A stretch of DNA of 43,661 bases from an uncultured Verrucomicrobiota bacterium. GTDB taxonomy: Bacteria > Verrucomicrobiota > Verrucomicrobiia > Limisphaerales > UBA9464. The notes under the pieces were generated by a model. It saw only the letters and a program-made list of their open reading frames with translations. It was not told the origin of the DNA and did not search any database. Shown here in pieces: positions 29,713-38,581 of the stretch (positions are counted from its first letter, which is position 1; the number at the start of each line of letters is the position of its first letter). The DNA lies in assembly GCA_903854475.1 (NCBI GenBank), contig CAINWP010000298.1:1-43661 (forward strand), written 5' to 3'. The position numbers and the translations under genes are program-made.

Positions 29713-29781
29713 CCGAGGTAGGGCGATTTCTCCGAAAGCGCCACGTTGAGCCTGACCGCCCAGAGATCGTCCCTGCTCAGG
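29713..29781 (+). repeat. Palindromic repeat family B, unit 3 (shortened)
   Basis: The left arm is intact (CCGAGGTAGGGCGATTTCTC), but the central repeats are missing and the right arm is degraded (CAGAGATCGTCCCTGCTCAGG). Its end overlaps the last codons and stop of slyX by about 5 bp, so the element abuts or enters the gene end. Confidence 0.75.
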
Positions 29782-29995
29782 GCGCGTAGTGCGGCGGCTT
29801 CTGATTGTGAGGCTGAGTGCGGTCAACATCTTGGCCGCGCAAGGTCTCCCCGAGGATCTCTAGCTGTTTTTGAAGCCGGGTGATCGTTCTGCTCTGGGCA
29901 ATGATCACCGAGTTGAGTTCGTCGTAGTTGCGCTCGAGGTGGGCGAGGGAAGCTTCGGTTTGTTCGAGTCGGGCATTCAGTGATTCCAGATTCAC
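29777..29995 (-). CDS. slyX: SlyX family protein
   Basis: The 72-residue product is a short coiled coil (LESLNARLEQTEASLAHLERNYDELNSVIIAQSRTITRLQKQLEIL) with a Pro/His tail ending PHYAP, the layout of SlyX proteins. Their function is unknown; in enterobacteria slyX lies near the peptidyl-prolyl isomerase gene slyD, which is not seen here. Its ATG overlaps the stop of the DUF2007-like gene (ATGA), so the two are translationally coupled. The stop lies inside the edge of a family B repeat. Confidence 0.85.
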   Translation of the reverse strand: MNLESLNARLEQTEASLAHLERNYDELNSVIIAQSRTITRLQKQLEILGETLRGQDVDRTQPHNQKPPHYAP

Positions 29996-30222
29996 AGTTC
30001 TCCTTCGCGTTCGGTGAAAAACAAGTCGTGGGCCCTAGAAAAATCGGCTTCTGGGACAAGGATCCGCACTTCGCGGTCCAAATCTTCGGGATCTAAAGGG
30101 GTGGGTTCACCCGTGATGGGTTCGACGGGCTCGACGGTGGACTCGATGCCGTGCTTCTCGAGCCACGTTTGCAAGAGCTCGCACTTAATCCAGGGTCCGG
30201 TGAAGAAGTGCCTCATGGCCAT
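29992..30222 (-). CDS. DUF2007-like small protein
   Basis: The product has 76 residues. The start MRHFFTGPWIKCELLQTWLEKHGIESTVEP, an acidic middle and then REVRILVPEADFSRAHDLF match the small ferredoxin-like fold of DUF2007 (putative signal-transducing) proteins, in which a short beta-alpha-beta unit is followed by a strand and an 'A..ll' helix. Function unknown. It lies 18 nt after the REC-PAS-SpoIIE phosphatase gene and overlaps slyX, forming a likely three-gene transcript. The call is by resemblance. Confidence 0.65.
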   Translation of the reverse strand: MAMRHFFTGPWIKCELLQTWLEKHGIESTVEPVEPITGEPTPLDPEDLDREVRILVPEADFSRAHDLFFTEREGEL

Positions 30223-30240
30223 GGCGATTGGCCAAGGATC

Positions 30241-31773
30241 TCAGAGGACTCGGACGATGACCACGGTGAAGTCATCGGTTTGCGGCTCCGGTTGCGTGAA
30301 GGCTCGTGCTTCGCTGCAAATGAGTTCTGCCAAATCGGTTGCTGGCATTCCCGGGTGGCCACGGATGAGATCCAAGACACGCTCCACGGTGAAGAGGCTC
30401 CCGTCGGCGCGCATGGCTTCGTCGATGCCGTCGGTCAGTTGGAGGAGGGTGTCGCCCGGGTTTAGAATAATTTCAGGGTTCTCACCGTAGGCGATGAGGC
30501 CTTGTCGCCCGAGCGGTTTGCCGGTTCGGCGCAGGCTGGCCTTGATCTGGCCGGTCGCATCGAGGACCCAGGTCGCGGGATGGCCTGCGCTGGCGTGACG
30601 CAAGGTTCGGCTTCCTGGATGGATCACAGCCAAGGACACAGTCACGTAATTGTCGCCGCCGAGGTCTTCGGCCAAGAGCCGGTTGGCTTGGGTCAGGATT
30701 TCGGCCGGGCTTAAGGCCAACCGGGCCGTCATACGAAGGCAGAATCGGGTCTCCGCCATGAGGAGGGCGGGTCCCATTCCGTGTCCGGCCACATCGGCCA
30801 CCAAGATACCCCAAGAACCATCCGGCAATGGAAGGTAATCAAAAGAGTCTCCGCCCGTAGCCTCGGCGGCATGTGAAACCCCGGCGATATCGAATCCCGG
30901 CACCCGGGGTGAGGATTTGGGGAAAAGACGGGACTGGATCTCGCGAGCGGTAGCGAACTCCTGCCGCGTCTTGCGGATTTCAGCCTCATGGCGACGGCGC
31001 TGGGTGATGTCACGAATAAAGGCGACCAGCCATTGTTGTTCACCCATCCGCATCCGAGTGAATCCGATTTCGATTTCGACCTCCGAATTATCGGAACGTC
31101 GGGCGAGGGATTCGAAGACCCTGCGGTCTTCGGCCTCGGCGGCCGCCTTCCAGGTACCCGGGGCGGTCGCCGTTGTCTGAAGAAAATCGAGGGTATTTCC
31201 GCAGATTTGTTCGGCCTCCCAGCCGAAGATTGTCTTCACGGCCGGATTACCGAAGCGGATGGCCCCTTCCAAATCGATAAGCAGGACTCCGTCCGTCGAA
31301 TTTTCCCAGACCGATCGGTAGCGCAGCTCGCTCTCTCGCAGGGATATTTCGGCCAGTCTGCTGGAGGCCCGGACGGCGGCCTCACGCAATTCCCGCTGTA
31401 TGGCGGGCACCAGGCGGCCGGGGGATCCTTTGGTCATGAAGTCGTGGGCTCCGGACTTCATGGCTTCGATGGCCACGCCTTCTTCGATGCCGCCCGACAC
31501 GATGATGAAGGGCATGTCCTTGCCGGACTGCTTGTAGAGAACCAAGGCCTGGGGAGCGCTGAACCCGGGCATGAAGTGGTCGCACAGAACGAGGTTCCAG
31601 TTGCCGTTTTTCAATTCCTGCGCAAAGGACTCGGCGCTGGCTACCCGCTTGGATTCCACCCGCCACCCACCTTGACGCAGGTGGTTGACCAAAATCAGCG
31701 CATCAAACTCAGAGTCCTCAACGATGAGGGCCCGGAGTAGGGGGCGGTCAGGATTTGAGGGATTTGGGGCCAC
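30241..31773 (-). CDS. Response regulator with PAS and SpoIIE/RsbU-type phosphatase output
   Basis: 510 residues in three parts. A receiver domain (about 13-130) carries acidic residues VEDSEFD, a phospho-acceptor Asp65 in LVLCDHFMPG and a conserved MTKGSPGRL Lys. A PAS domain (about 148-270; VWENSTDGVLLIDLEGAIRFGN) follows. Then comes a PP2C-type SpoIIE phosphatase domain (about 290-510) with GGDSFDYLPLPDGSWGILVADVAGHGMGPALLMAE and LQLTDGIDEAM ... TDDFTVVIV. Such proteins usually dephosphorylate an anti-sigma-factor antagonist when stimulated, linking a histidine kinase to a sigma factor. No kinase, RsbV or RsbW homologue is adjacent, so the partners are elsewhere. Confidence 0.93.
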   Translation of the reverse strand: MAPNPSNPDRPLLRALIVEDSEFDALILVNHLRQGGWRVESKRVASAESFAQELKNGNWNLVLCDHFMPGFSAPQALVLYKQSGKDMPFIIVSGGIEEGVAIEAMKSGAHDFMTKGSPGRLVPAIQRELREAAVRASSRLAEISLRESELRYRSVWENSTDGVLLIDLEGAIRFGNPAVKTIFGWEAEQICGNTLDFLQTTATAPGTWKAAAEAEDRRVFESLARRSDNSEVEIEIGFTRMRMGEQQWLVAFIRDITQRRRHEAEIRKTRQEFATAREIQSRLFPKSSPRVPGFDIAGVSHAAEATGGDSFDYLPLPDGSWGILVADVAGHGMGPALLMAETRFCLRMTARLALSPAEILTQANRLLAEDLGGDNYVTVSLAVIHPGSRTLRHASAGHPATWVLDATGQIKASLRRTGKPLGRQGLIAYGENPEIILNPGDTLLQLTDGIDEAMRADGSLFTVERVLDLIRGHPGMPATDLAELICSEARAFTQPEPQTDDFTVVIVRVL

Positions 31774-31832
31774 GGTTCAAAATTGGAGTCCGACAGATCC
31801 CAAGGCCGGAAATCCGCCGTCTCGTTGTTACA

Positions 31833-33296
31833 TCACAGCCGCCGGGCTCTTAAAAAGAGGTGGGTCGCCGGGTTGCTGGGCAGAGGGATTGTCACGGCCT
31901 CCGAGAGACTCTTTCCGACCACAGCGGCGACCCCAGGCAGTTGGGTCCAACTGCCCCCGAGCGAGAGACTCTGCTCAATTTGATAGCTAACTCCCGAGGT
32001 GGCCCGCAGATGAAGATTCAATGCTCCATCCGAGGTGCTGGAAATCTCCAGCGTGGCGACGGCAGGTGCGGGATTCGTGTCGCGGACGATGATATCAAAG
32101 TCTTGGGGCACACTGGTAACCTGATCGCTGATGCTAACCCGTACTCGGTTGGTGCTGGGACCCTGCTGAAGTGTGGGGGTCCAAGAAAGCAAGCCATTGG
32201 TGGTGACGGTCAGGCCAGTCGGACCAGACACCAGTTTGTAGGTGAGCAGTTGGGCGGGCAGGTCGGAATCGGTGGCCTTGAGTTGAAATGAGAGCCGCAG
32301 TCCCTCGGTCACACGGCGTGTGCCCACGGCGGTCCACTCCGGCGGAAGATTTCGCTCTTGGACCACGATGTCGAATTCTTGGGAGGTGCCTTCGATCTTG
32401 TCATTCACTTCTACGCGGACCCGGTTGGTGCTGGGCCCTTGCTCTTCAGTGGGCAGCCAGGAAACCACGCCGTTGGTACTGACCGTCAGGCCCGTCGGAC
32501 CGCTGATGAGGCGGTAGCTCAGGGGTTGGGGCGGAAGGTCGGAATCGGTGGCCCGGAGTTGGAATGAGAGGGTGGAGCCTTCAGAGATACGTCGGTTTAG
32601 GGCCGCCGATGTCCAGACAGGAGCCTTGTTGGGATTAGCTACCGTGACCACCTGGGCAAAAAAGTTACCTTGAGGTCCGACGTTGGGATTGGTGCTGAAG
32701 ATTTGAAGGGTCCAAGAATCGAGGATGTCTGCCTCCTCGAGCATCCAGAAATCCGTATAGCTCCCGATGACGGTGGAGTTTTTGCCCGGCAGTGTAGCCC
32801 CGATGGTGGGTGGGTGGGCTAAGACGAGTCCGGCTCCGTTGTCCGAATCTTGGGGTAGATTGAAGAACTCCACTGTCCAGGTGAAGCGGTCGGGGACTGT
32901 TATCTGAGGTACTGTCAGTGTGGTCACCTGGTAGCCGGGTTGGACCGGATGCATTCCGCTTTCCCAGATCAGGGTGTTGGGCTTTTGAGAAGTAGCAATG
33001 GAGGGGTTCTCCAGTGCTCCGTCGTTTTTGTAAAAACGGATCTTCCACTCACCTGGGGAGATTATATTGGTCGGCGTGTTGCTGAAGTAGAGAAACGTGA
33101 ACTGAGTAACAATCCGTCCTCCTCCCGCCAAGTTAATGTCGTCACCGTGCTGGCGACCGAACATGTAGTAGTTGGTCGTTATCCCGGACATATTCTCGAA
33201 GACGATCTCCGAGGATTGCGTGGTCAGGTGGGCCGACAGGAAAAATACCAGGAAGAGCCAGACGTTTCGTGCTACTTCAGAAAAAAATCGTGTCAT
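31833..33296 (-). CDS. Secreted protein with Ig-like (He_PIG/cadherin-like) repeats
   Basis: 487 residues. A hydrophobic signal segment (VWLFLVFFLSAHLTTQSS) is followed by an N-terminal beta domain (about 28-225). Two tandem repeats of about 92-95 residues come next (APVWTSAALNRRISEGSTLSFQLRATDSDLP ... SGPTGLTVSTNGVVSWLPTEEQGPSTNRVRV and its close copy). The C-terminal module (YQIEQSLSLGGSWTQLPG ... LFLRARRL) resembles the end domain of many Verrucomicrobia secreted proteins. The repeats are of the putative-Ig (He_PIG) type and suggest adhesion or glycan contact outside the cell; that is inference. The leader holds a TACTCC/GGAGTA dyad. Confidence 0.8.
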   Translation of the reverse strand: MTRFFSEVARNVWLFLVFFLSAHLTTQSSEIVFENMSGITTNYYMFGRQHGDDINLAGGGRIVTQFTFLYFSNTPTNIISPGEWKIRFYKNDGALENPSIATSQKPNTLIWESGMHPVQPGYQVTTLTVPQITVPDRFTWTVEFFNLPQDSDNGAGLVLAHPPTIGATLPGKNSTVIGSYTDFWMLEEADILDSWTLQIFSTNPNVGPQGNFFAQVVTVANPNKAPVWTSAALNRRISEGSTLSFQLRATDSDLPPQPLSYRLISGPTGLTVSTNGVVSWLPTEEQGPSTNRVRVEVNDKIEGTSQEFDIVVQERNLPPEWTAVGTRRVTEGLRLSFQLKATDSDLPAQLLTYKLVSGPTGLTVTTNGLLSWTPTLQQGPSTNRVRVSISDQVTSVPQDFDIIVRDTNPAPAVATLEISSTSDGALNLHLRATSGVSYQIEQSLSLGGSWTQLPGVAAVVGKSLSEAVTIPLPSNPATHLFLRARRL

Positions 33297-33392
33297 CGAT
33301 CGAGACTACTCCGTCTAGGGAGTATCTTTCTACGGCGTCCGGTTGGGACACCAGCTTTGAGAGCAAGTTGGGAAAAGTATGGAGGAATAGAC

Positions 33393-33467
<75 letters not shown>

Positions 33468-33483
33468 GCCAAAACCGGGGCGC

Positions 33484-33512
33484 TTTATGAAGAGTGTTAA
33501 GGGTCTTGTCAA
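33484..33512 (-). promoter_or_regulatory. Sigma-70-type promoter of tRNA-Lys
   Basis: On the minus strand: consensus TTGACA, exactly 17 nt, then CATAAA (4/6 to TATAAT), ending 16 nt before the tRNA 5' end. This is the best promoter in the window and implies a leader of about 9 nt. Confidence 0.75.
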
Positions 33513-33613
33513 CACGGTGGACGGAATTTGCGAAAAATCTGATGGGCCTGATTGATCTCCAAAAAAATTCAAGTCCCGCTTTTTCGGGTTATTGCTTAGA
33601 GTTGCTCCCAGCA

Positions 33614-35515
33614 ATGCTGACTGTCTCCAATGTGTCGAAGGGGTATGGCGGAAAGACCCTGTTCTCAGATTTGTCCCTGCAGTTCAACCGTCAGGACCGT
33701 TTGGGTCTGGTGGGTCCGAATGGCGCCGGCAAGTCCACGCTCTTCAAACTAATCCTCCAATTGGAGGAGCCCGATGATGGTCTGGTGACCTTCCAACGCG
33801 GGACCACCGTCGGTTTCCTGCCGCAGGAAAGCGCGCCCGTGGGCGATCAGACGGTGATGGAAATTGCCACCAGTCAGCATGCGCCCGGTTCCGAGCCGGA
33901 CGATGATTACCACTCGTATGCCGACGGTCCCGCCATCGCCAAGGCCAAGCGACTGCTCAAGGGTCTGGCCTTTCGGGAAACGGACTTCGATCGGCCGGCG
34001 CGCGAGTTGTCCGGTGGCTGGGTGATGCGGGCACACCTTGCTCGGTTGTTGGTCCATGAGCCGGACATCCTGATGCTGGATGAGCCCACCAACCATCTCG
34101 ATCTTGAGACCCTGATTTGGTTCCAGGGCTATCTGAAGAATTACCCGGGTGCGATCTTGGTCATCTCGCATGACCGGGAGTTTCTCAACCAGTTGGTTAC
34201 CGGTATCGTCGAGATTCGTAACGAGCGACTCTACAGTTACTTTGGTAACTACGACGCCTTTTTGGACGAACGCGAGGCGCAGCAGGAGCAGCAATTGGCC
34301 GCCTTCAAGAATCAGCAGCGCGAAATTGGGCGCTTGATGGATTTCGTGAATCGGTTCCGGGCCAAGAACACGACGGCGACGCGAGCTCAGGCCAAGCTCA
34401 AGCAAATTGATCGTATGGAGAAGATCAACGCGCCGGAACAGGCTGCGTCGACCGTCGATTTTGCATTCCCACAACCGGAGAAAAGCGGTCAGCGGGTAAT
34501 CACCTTGAAGGGGGTCAATTTTGCCTATGGGCAGAACGTCATTTACACGGGTTTGGAGTTCGAGGCGCAGCGGGGAGATCGAACCGTGCTGGTCGGGCCC
34601 AATGGCTCCGGCAAGTCCACGCTCATCAAGCTCTTGGCGGGCAACCTGACTCCCCAGGCGGGCGATCGGGACCTGGGACTGCGAGTCAAGGTGGGATATT
34701 TCTCGCAGTACCGCACCGAAATGCTCCAGCCCGAGCGCACCGTGCTGGAGGAGGCTTCCGACACAGCGGCCCGAGTGACCGATTTGTACATCCGATCACT
34801 GCTGGGGTGTTTCCTTTTCCGGGATGACGACGTCTTCAAAAAAGTGGCCGTGCTCAGCGGTGGTGAGAAGACCCGCTTGGCTCTGGTGAAGTTGCTCCTC
34901 GATCCGCCCAACTTGCTGTTGATGGACGAGCCGACGACCCACCTCGACGTTGCCAGCATCGATGCGCTCGTGGCCGCCTTGAGTGAGTTCATCGGGACTC
35001 TCGTCTTCATCAGCCATGACGTGTACTTCATCCGGGCGATCGCGACCCGCGTGCTGCACATCAGCGGTGGTGTGCTGACACCGTATGCGGGCGACTACGA
35101 TTATTACCTCGAGAAGACCAAGGCCTCCTCGGCGCGTGTGGCGTTGACCGCGTCCTCCAATGGCAACGGTTTGACCAATGCCCGTCCGGCTACCAGTGGT
35201 CCGGCCGTGTCCTCAAAACCGGTGATCACAAACTCCTCCAAGGAGCGTCGGCAGCAGGCGGCAGAGGCCCGCAAGGCGATGGGTTTCCAGAAAAAGCACG
35301 TAACGACCCTGGAAGCCCGTATCGCCTCCCTAGAAGCCAAGCAAGTCCAGTTGACGGCCGAGATGGAAAAGCCCGAGACCTACTCCAAACCGGGTCGATC
35401 CATGGAGATTCAACAACAACTCCGTGCCGTGGGTCACGATTTGCACAAGGTCAGCACCGACTGGGAGGCTGCGGCCACCAAGCTCGCAGAGCTCGAGGCC
35501 GCCTCCGTGGAGTGA
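33614..35515 (+). CDS. ABC-F family ATPase
   Basis: Soluble twin-ATPase proteins of this family act on the ribosome rather than in transport. From ATG 33614 (MLTVSNVSKGYGGKTLF) the product has 633 residues; the frame extends to 33494 but the added leader is unlike the family. It has Walker A GPNGAGKST (about 36) with LSGGWVMRAHLARLL and LMLDEPTNHLDLE in domain 1. A charged linker (REAQQEQQLAAFKNQQREIGRLMDFV) follows. Domain 2 has GPNGSGKST (about 328), LSGGEKTRLALVKLL and LLMDEPTTHLDVA. The C-terminal coiled coil (about 535-633) resembles Uup/YheS. No transmembrane segments. Whether it gives antibiotic protection cannot be told. Confidence 0.95.
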   Translation: MLTVSNVSKGYGGKTLFSDLSLQFNRQDRLGLVGPNGAGKSTLFKLILQLEEPDDGLVTFQRGTTVGFLPQESAPVGDQTVMEIATSQHAPGSEPDDDYHSYADGPAIAKAKRLLKGLAFRETDFDRPARELSGGWVMRAHLARLLVHEPDILMLDEPTNHLDLETLIWFQGYLKNYPGAILVISHDREFLNQLVTGIVEIRNERLYSYFGNYDAFLDEREAQQEQQLAAFKNQQREIGRLMDFVNRFRAKNTTATRAQAKLKQIDRMEKINAPEQAASTVDFAFPQPEKSGQRVITLKGVNFAYGQNVIYTGLEFEAQRGDRTVLVGPNGSGKSTLIKLLAGNLTPQAGDRDLGLRVKVGYFSQYRTEMLQPERTVLEEASDTAARVTDLYIRSLLGCFLFRDDDVFKKVAVLSGGEKTRLALVKLLLDPPNLLLMDEPTTHLDVASIDALVAALSEFIGTLVFISHDVYFIRAIATRVLHISGGVLTPYAGDYDYYLEKTKASSARVALTASSNGNGLTNARPATSGPAVSSKPVITNSSKERRQQAAEARKAMGFQKKHVTTLEARIASLEAKQVQLTAEMEKPETYSKPGRSMEIQQQLRAVGHDLHKVSTDWEAAATKLAELEAASVE

Positions 35516-35542
35516 TTCGGGTAACCCGAGGCGGTAGAATCT

Positions 35543-36613
35543 TTAAATCACCACCTTGAATTTTTCGCCCTTGGCGATGGACAGCGCGAAGCCGGCCATC
35601 AGCTCGGGGATGTATTCGAGGTCCTTGAGGTTCACCATCTCCACCGGTGAGTGCATATAGCGGTTGGGCAGGCTGATGAGGCCGCTGGGGATACCGCCGC
35701 GGGTCCAGAAGATCACGTCGGTGTCGGTGCCGCTGGTGGCGCTCATCGCCTCATGCTGCAACGGAATCTTCTTTTTCTCGGCGACGTCTTCGAGGCGCTG
35801 GATAACGGCCGGATGGTTGCAGCCGCCGTGTGTCAATGCGGGGCCGCTACCGAGCTTAATATCTCCATGGGCACGCTGGTCCACGGTGGGGTAGTCCGTG
35901 GCGTGGGTGACATCCACCACCAGGGCCGTCTCCGGATTCAGTGAGTAGGCAATTTGGCGGGCTCCGAGCAGACCCACTTCTTCCTGCACGTTGGCCACGG
36001 CGCAGACTTCGACATTGAGTTTCTTAACCAGGGGTTTGAGCAACCGGAGCGTCTCGGCAACTGCGAAGGTTCCGATGCGGTTGTCGAAGGCGCGCGCGAC
36101 AGCCAAATCGCCGCGCAGCATCTCAAAGCGGTCATTCAGCGTGATCGGATCTCCGATGCGTACCAGCTTCAGCGCGGCGTCCTTGGAGGCGACGCCAATG
36201 TCGATGAAGAGTTCGTGGATCTTGGGGGCTTTGGGCTCGCTGTCGCCGCGGGTGAGGTGCGGGGCAACGTTGCCGACCACGCCAAGAACCGGACCTTGTC
36301 GGGTGTGGATGGTAACCCGCTGGGCCTTGGTGATGGCCGGGTCGATGCCGCCGGTTCTGCGGACGTGGATAAACCCCTCTGCGGTGATGAAGTTCACCGA
36401 CATGGCGATTTCATCGGCGTGAGCGGCGAGCATGAGTCGGGGGCCGCCCCCTTTGTTAAGCACCGCCACGCAGTTCCCGTAGGCATCGGAGAAGGTTTCA
36501 TCGGCGTAAGTGCCGGCGTAGTCCATCCAGGCGCGCAGACCGCGCGTTTCATACCCGACGGGGCTGGGAGTGTTGACGAGGGTTTCCAGGAAGGTCAGCG
36601 ATTGCGAACGCAT
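35543..36613 (-). CDS. M42 family metallopeptidase
   Basis: A co-catalytic zinc aminopeptidase of the glutamyl/TET type, probably cytoplasmic and oligomeric. All expected metal-binding and catalytic positions are seen in 356 residues: LAAHADEIAMSV (about 62-73), ARAFDNRIG (about 173-181), NVQEEVGLLGARQ with paired Glu, VVDVTHATD and the C-terminal PNRYMHSPVEMV His. The start SLTFLETLVNTPSPVGYE is typical. It removes N-terminal residues from short peptides. It converges on the ABC-F gene with a 27-nt gap. The exact substrate cannot be inferred. Confidence 0.94.
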   Translation of the reverse strand: MRSQSLTFLETLVNTPSPVGYETRGLRAWMDYAGTYADETFSDAYGNCVAVLNKGGGPRLMLAAHADEIAMSVNFITAEGFIHVRRTGGIDPAITKAQRVTIHTRQGPVLGVVGNVAPHLTRGDSEPKAPKIHELFIDIGVASKDAALKLVRIGDPITLNDRFEMLRGDLAVARAFDNRIGTFAVAETLRLLKPLVKKLNVEVCAVANVQEEVGLLGARQIAYSLNPETALVVDVTHATDYPTVDQRAHGDIKLGSGPALTHGGCNHPAVIQRLEDVAEKKKIPLQHEAMSATSGTDTDVIFWTRGGIPSGLISLPNRYMHSPVEMVNLKDLEYIPELMAGFALSIAKGEKFKVVI

Positions 36614-36674
36614 ACCTCGGGAGTTTGCCTCAGGTGACAGGGGGTGCCAAGGGGGACCCGTGATCTGTCTACGG

Positions 36675-37418
36675 TCAATGACTCCTCGTGTCGGGCTGCC
36701 GACGGAAGCGATTTTCTAGGAGGAGGCGCCAAACCATCCACGCCGCCTCAATGGCGATGTCTCGTGACATCTTTGAGACACCCTGCTCCCGATCGGTGAA
36801 GATGATGGGAACCTCGGCGATCTTGAGACCCCGACGCCAAATGCGATGGGTCAGTTCGATTTGGAAACTGTAGCCATTGGCTGTGACTGAACCGACATCG
36901 ATGGCTGCCAACGTCTCCCGTCGAAAGCATTTGAAGCCTCCGGTCGGGTCGCTGAAGGGCATGCCGGTGATGATTCGAGTGTAGAAGCCGCCCCAGAGGG
37001 AGAGCAGCAGTCGGGGCAGCGGCCAATTGATGACGCGAATGCCGCCCGAGTAGCGTGAACCCAGCACCAAATCCGCCTTCTGTTCTTGGGCCGTTTGGAG
37101 AAAGCGGGGGATGTCCGACGGATTGTGGGAGAAGTCGGCATCCATCTCGAAGATGAACTGATAATCGCGGCTCAAGGCCCACTGAAACCCCGCCACATAG
37201 GCGCGACCCAGACCATCCTTCACCGTGCGGTGCAGCACATGGACCCAAGGGTTTTTCGAAGCCAGCTCATCGGCGATCTGGCCGGTGCCGTCGGGCGAGT
37301 TGTCGTCCACCACCAGCAAATCGACCGGCACGGGCAGCGAGCCAAGTCGGCGGACCAACTCGGGCAGATTTTCCCGCTCGTTGTAGGTCGGTACGATGAT
37401 GAGCGTCTCGGCCAGCAT
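36675..37418 (-). CDS. Polyprenol monophosphomannose synthase-like glycosyltransferase (GT2)
   Basis: GT2 enzymes of this group transfer mannose or another sugar from a nucleotide to a polyprenyl phosphate on the cytoplasmic face. In 247 residues I see IIVPTYNERENLPELVRRL, VVDDNSPDGTGQIADEL (about 37-53), GLGRAYVAGFQWALSRDYQFIFEMDADFSHNP (the DAD acidic motif, about 95), VLGSRYSGG and a late TGGFKCFRRETL. The length matches soluble Dpm1-like proteins without a C-terminal GtrA membrane domain. The sugar donor is inferred only from family resemblance. It is divergent from the asparaginase gene. Confidence 0.9.
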   Translation of the reverse strand: MLAETLIIVPTYNERENLPELVRRLGSLPVPVDLLVVDDNSPDGTGQIADELASKNPWVHVLHRTVKDGLGRAYVAGFQWALSRDYQFIFEMDADFSHNPSDIPRFLQTAQEQKADLVLGSRYSGGIRVINWPLPRLLLSLWGGFYTRIITGMPFSDPTGGFKCFRRETLAAIDVGSVTANGYSFQIELTHRIWRRGLKIAEVPIIFTDREQGVSKMSRDIAIEAAWMVWRLLLENRFRRQPDTRSH

Positions 37419-37528
37419 AAGTCTTCCGACGCAAGGTAACGGTCCATCGGCACCCTAAACAAATGCGAAATTCCAAGACTTGTCTCCGGATGCTTGCATC
37501 GGAGCGTTTCTTGGGGAGCCTTTGGTCC

Positions 37529-38551
37529 ATGAAGATTCCTCGTAGGGCATTCGTGGGCTCATCACTGGCGGCCATTGCGGGCGGTCCGCTCATCGCCGCC
37601 AATTCGAAGCCGGGTCCGAAAGTCCGCCGGGAGGCGGATGCTCGAGCCAAGCCGCCCTTGGTCATTTCGACCTGGCCCTTCGGCAAGCCCGCCAACGACC
37701 GCACTCTAGAGGTGCTCCGTTCTGGAAAATCTGGCTTGGACGCTGTGGAGCAGGGGGTGCGATTGGCTGAGGACGACCTTTCCAATGCCAGCGTGGGTCT
37801 TGGAGGGATTCCCGCGGCTCATGGTGTGGTCCAGTTGGATGCCTGCATTATGTCCGGTCCGGGACATAAGGCTGGATCGGTGGCTGCGGTCGAGGGATTC
37901 AAGCACCCGGTCTCCATCGCGCGCCGCGTCATGGAGGAAACCCGCCATGTGATGCTGGTGGGCGAGGGGGCTCAGCGGTTCGCCCGTGAGCGAAAGTTTG
38001 AGGAAGGACCCGCGGTCACGCCGGGTCAGAAGGCGGCCTGGGAAAACTGGAAGAAGGCGCAGGAGGCTGAGAAGGCCAAGATACCGAACCACGACACCAT
38101 CGCCCTTCTCATGCTGAGCCCGTCGGGTGATATCTTTGGGGCGTGTTCCACCTCCGGTTGGGGTTACAAGATTCAGGGTCGGGTAGGCGATTCCCCCATC
38201 ATCGGTGGCGGGCTTTACGTGGACAACGCGGTGGGTGGCGCTGGCGCCACCGGCATTGGTGAGAACGTGATGCGCTATTGCGGCTCGTTCTTGGTGGTGG
38301 AGTTCATGCGGCAGGGGATGTCTCCGACCGAAGCCTGCCTGGCCACGTTGCACCGGATTGCTTCCATGGACCCCAAGGGCTACGATCTCAGCATCAACTT
38401 CATCGCCCTCGACAAGCGGGGGCGTTTCGGTGCGGCGGGTACTGGTCAAGGTTTCCAGTATTCGGTGGCCTGCGACGACTACAGCAAGGTGCTGCAAAGT
38501 CCGGGGGTTACCCAGAAGCCGGTGGGGCCCCTGGGCGGCAATCGTCTTTAA
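37529..38551 (+). CDS. Tat-exported N4-(beta-N-acetylglucosaminyl)-L-asparaginase / isoaspartyl peptidase family
   Basis: An N-terminal-nucleophile hydrolase that self-cleaves to expose a catalytic threonine and hydrolyses glycosyl-asparagine or beta-aspartyl links. I take ATG 37529 (340 residues). It gives a twin-arginine leader KIPRRAFVGSSLAAIAGGPL and has GGGGAG about 10 nt upstream (read as TTGGGGAGCC). The nucleophile is Thr190 in PNHDTIALLML, after a Lys/Glu-rich linker. The downstream half has SGWGYKIQGRVGDSPIIGGGLYVDNAVGGAGATGIGE and EACLATLHRIA, as in the glycosylasparaginase branch. Export suggests scavenging of glycopeptides. It is convergent with the heme-protein gene. Confidence 0.9.
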   Translation: MKIPRRAFVGSSLAAIAGGPLIAANSKPGPKVRREADARAKPPLVISTWPFGKPANDRTLEVLRSGKSGLDAVEQGVRLAEDDLSNASVGLGGIPAAHGVVQLDACIMSGPGHKAGSVAAVEGFKHPVSIARRVMEETRHVMLVGEGAQRFARERKFEEGPAVTPGQKAAWENWKKAQEAEKAKIPNHDTIALLMLSPSGDIFGACSTSGWGYKIQGRVGDSPIIGGGLYVDNAVGGAGATGIGENVMRYCGSFLVVEFMRQGMSPTEACLATLHRIASMDPKGYDLSINFIALDKRGRFGAAGTGQGFQYSVACDDYSKVLQSPGVTQKPVGPLGGNRL

Positions 38552-38581
38552 TCGACCGGTGTTTCCTCGAGTGGCGGCCGG

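Noticed and set aside
29413-29721. 102-residue ORF and overlapping frames in the tyrS-slyX gap
   Set aside because: The sequence is entirely family B repeats; the internal peptide repeats only mirror the DNA repeats.
29371-29781. Possible CRISPR array
   Set aside because: The repeats are over 100 bp with conserved, not unique, spacers, and no cas genes are present.
38552-38581. Bidirectional terminator between the asparaginase and heme-protein genes
   Set aside because: Only a GACCGG/CCGGTC pairing with a long loop and no U-run; too weak to call.
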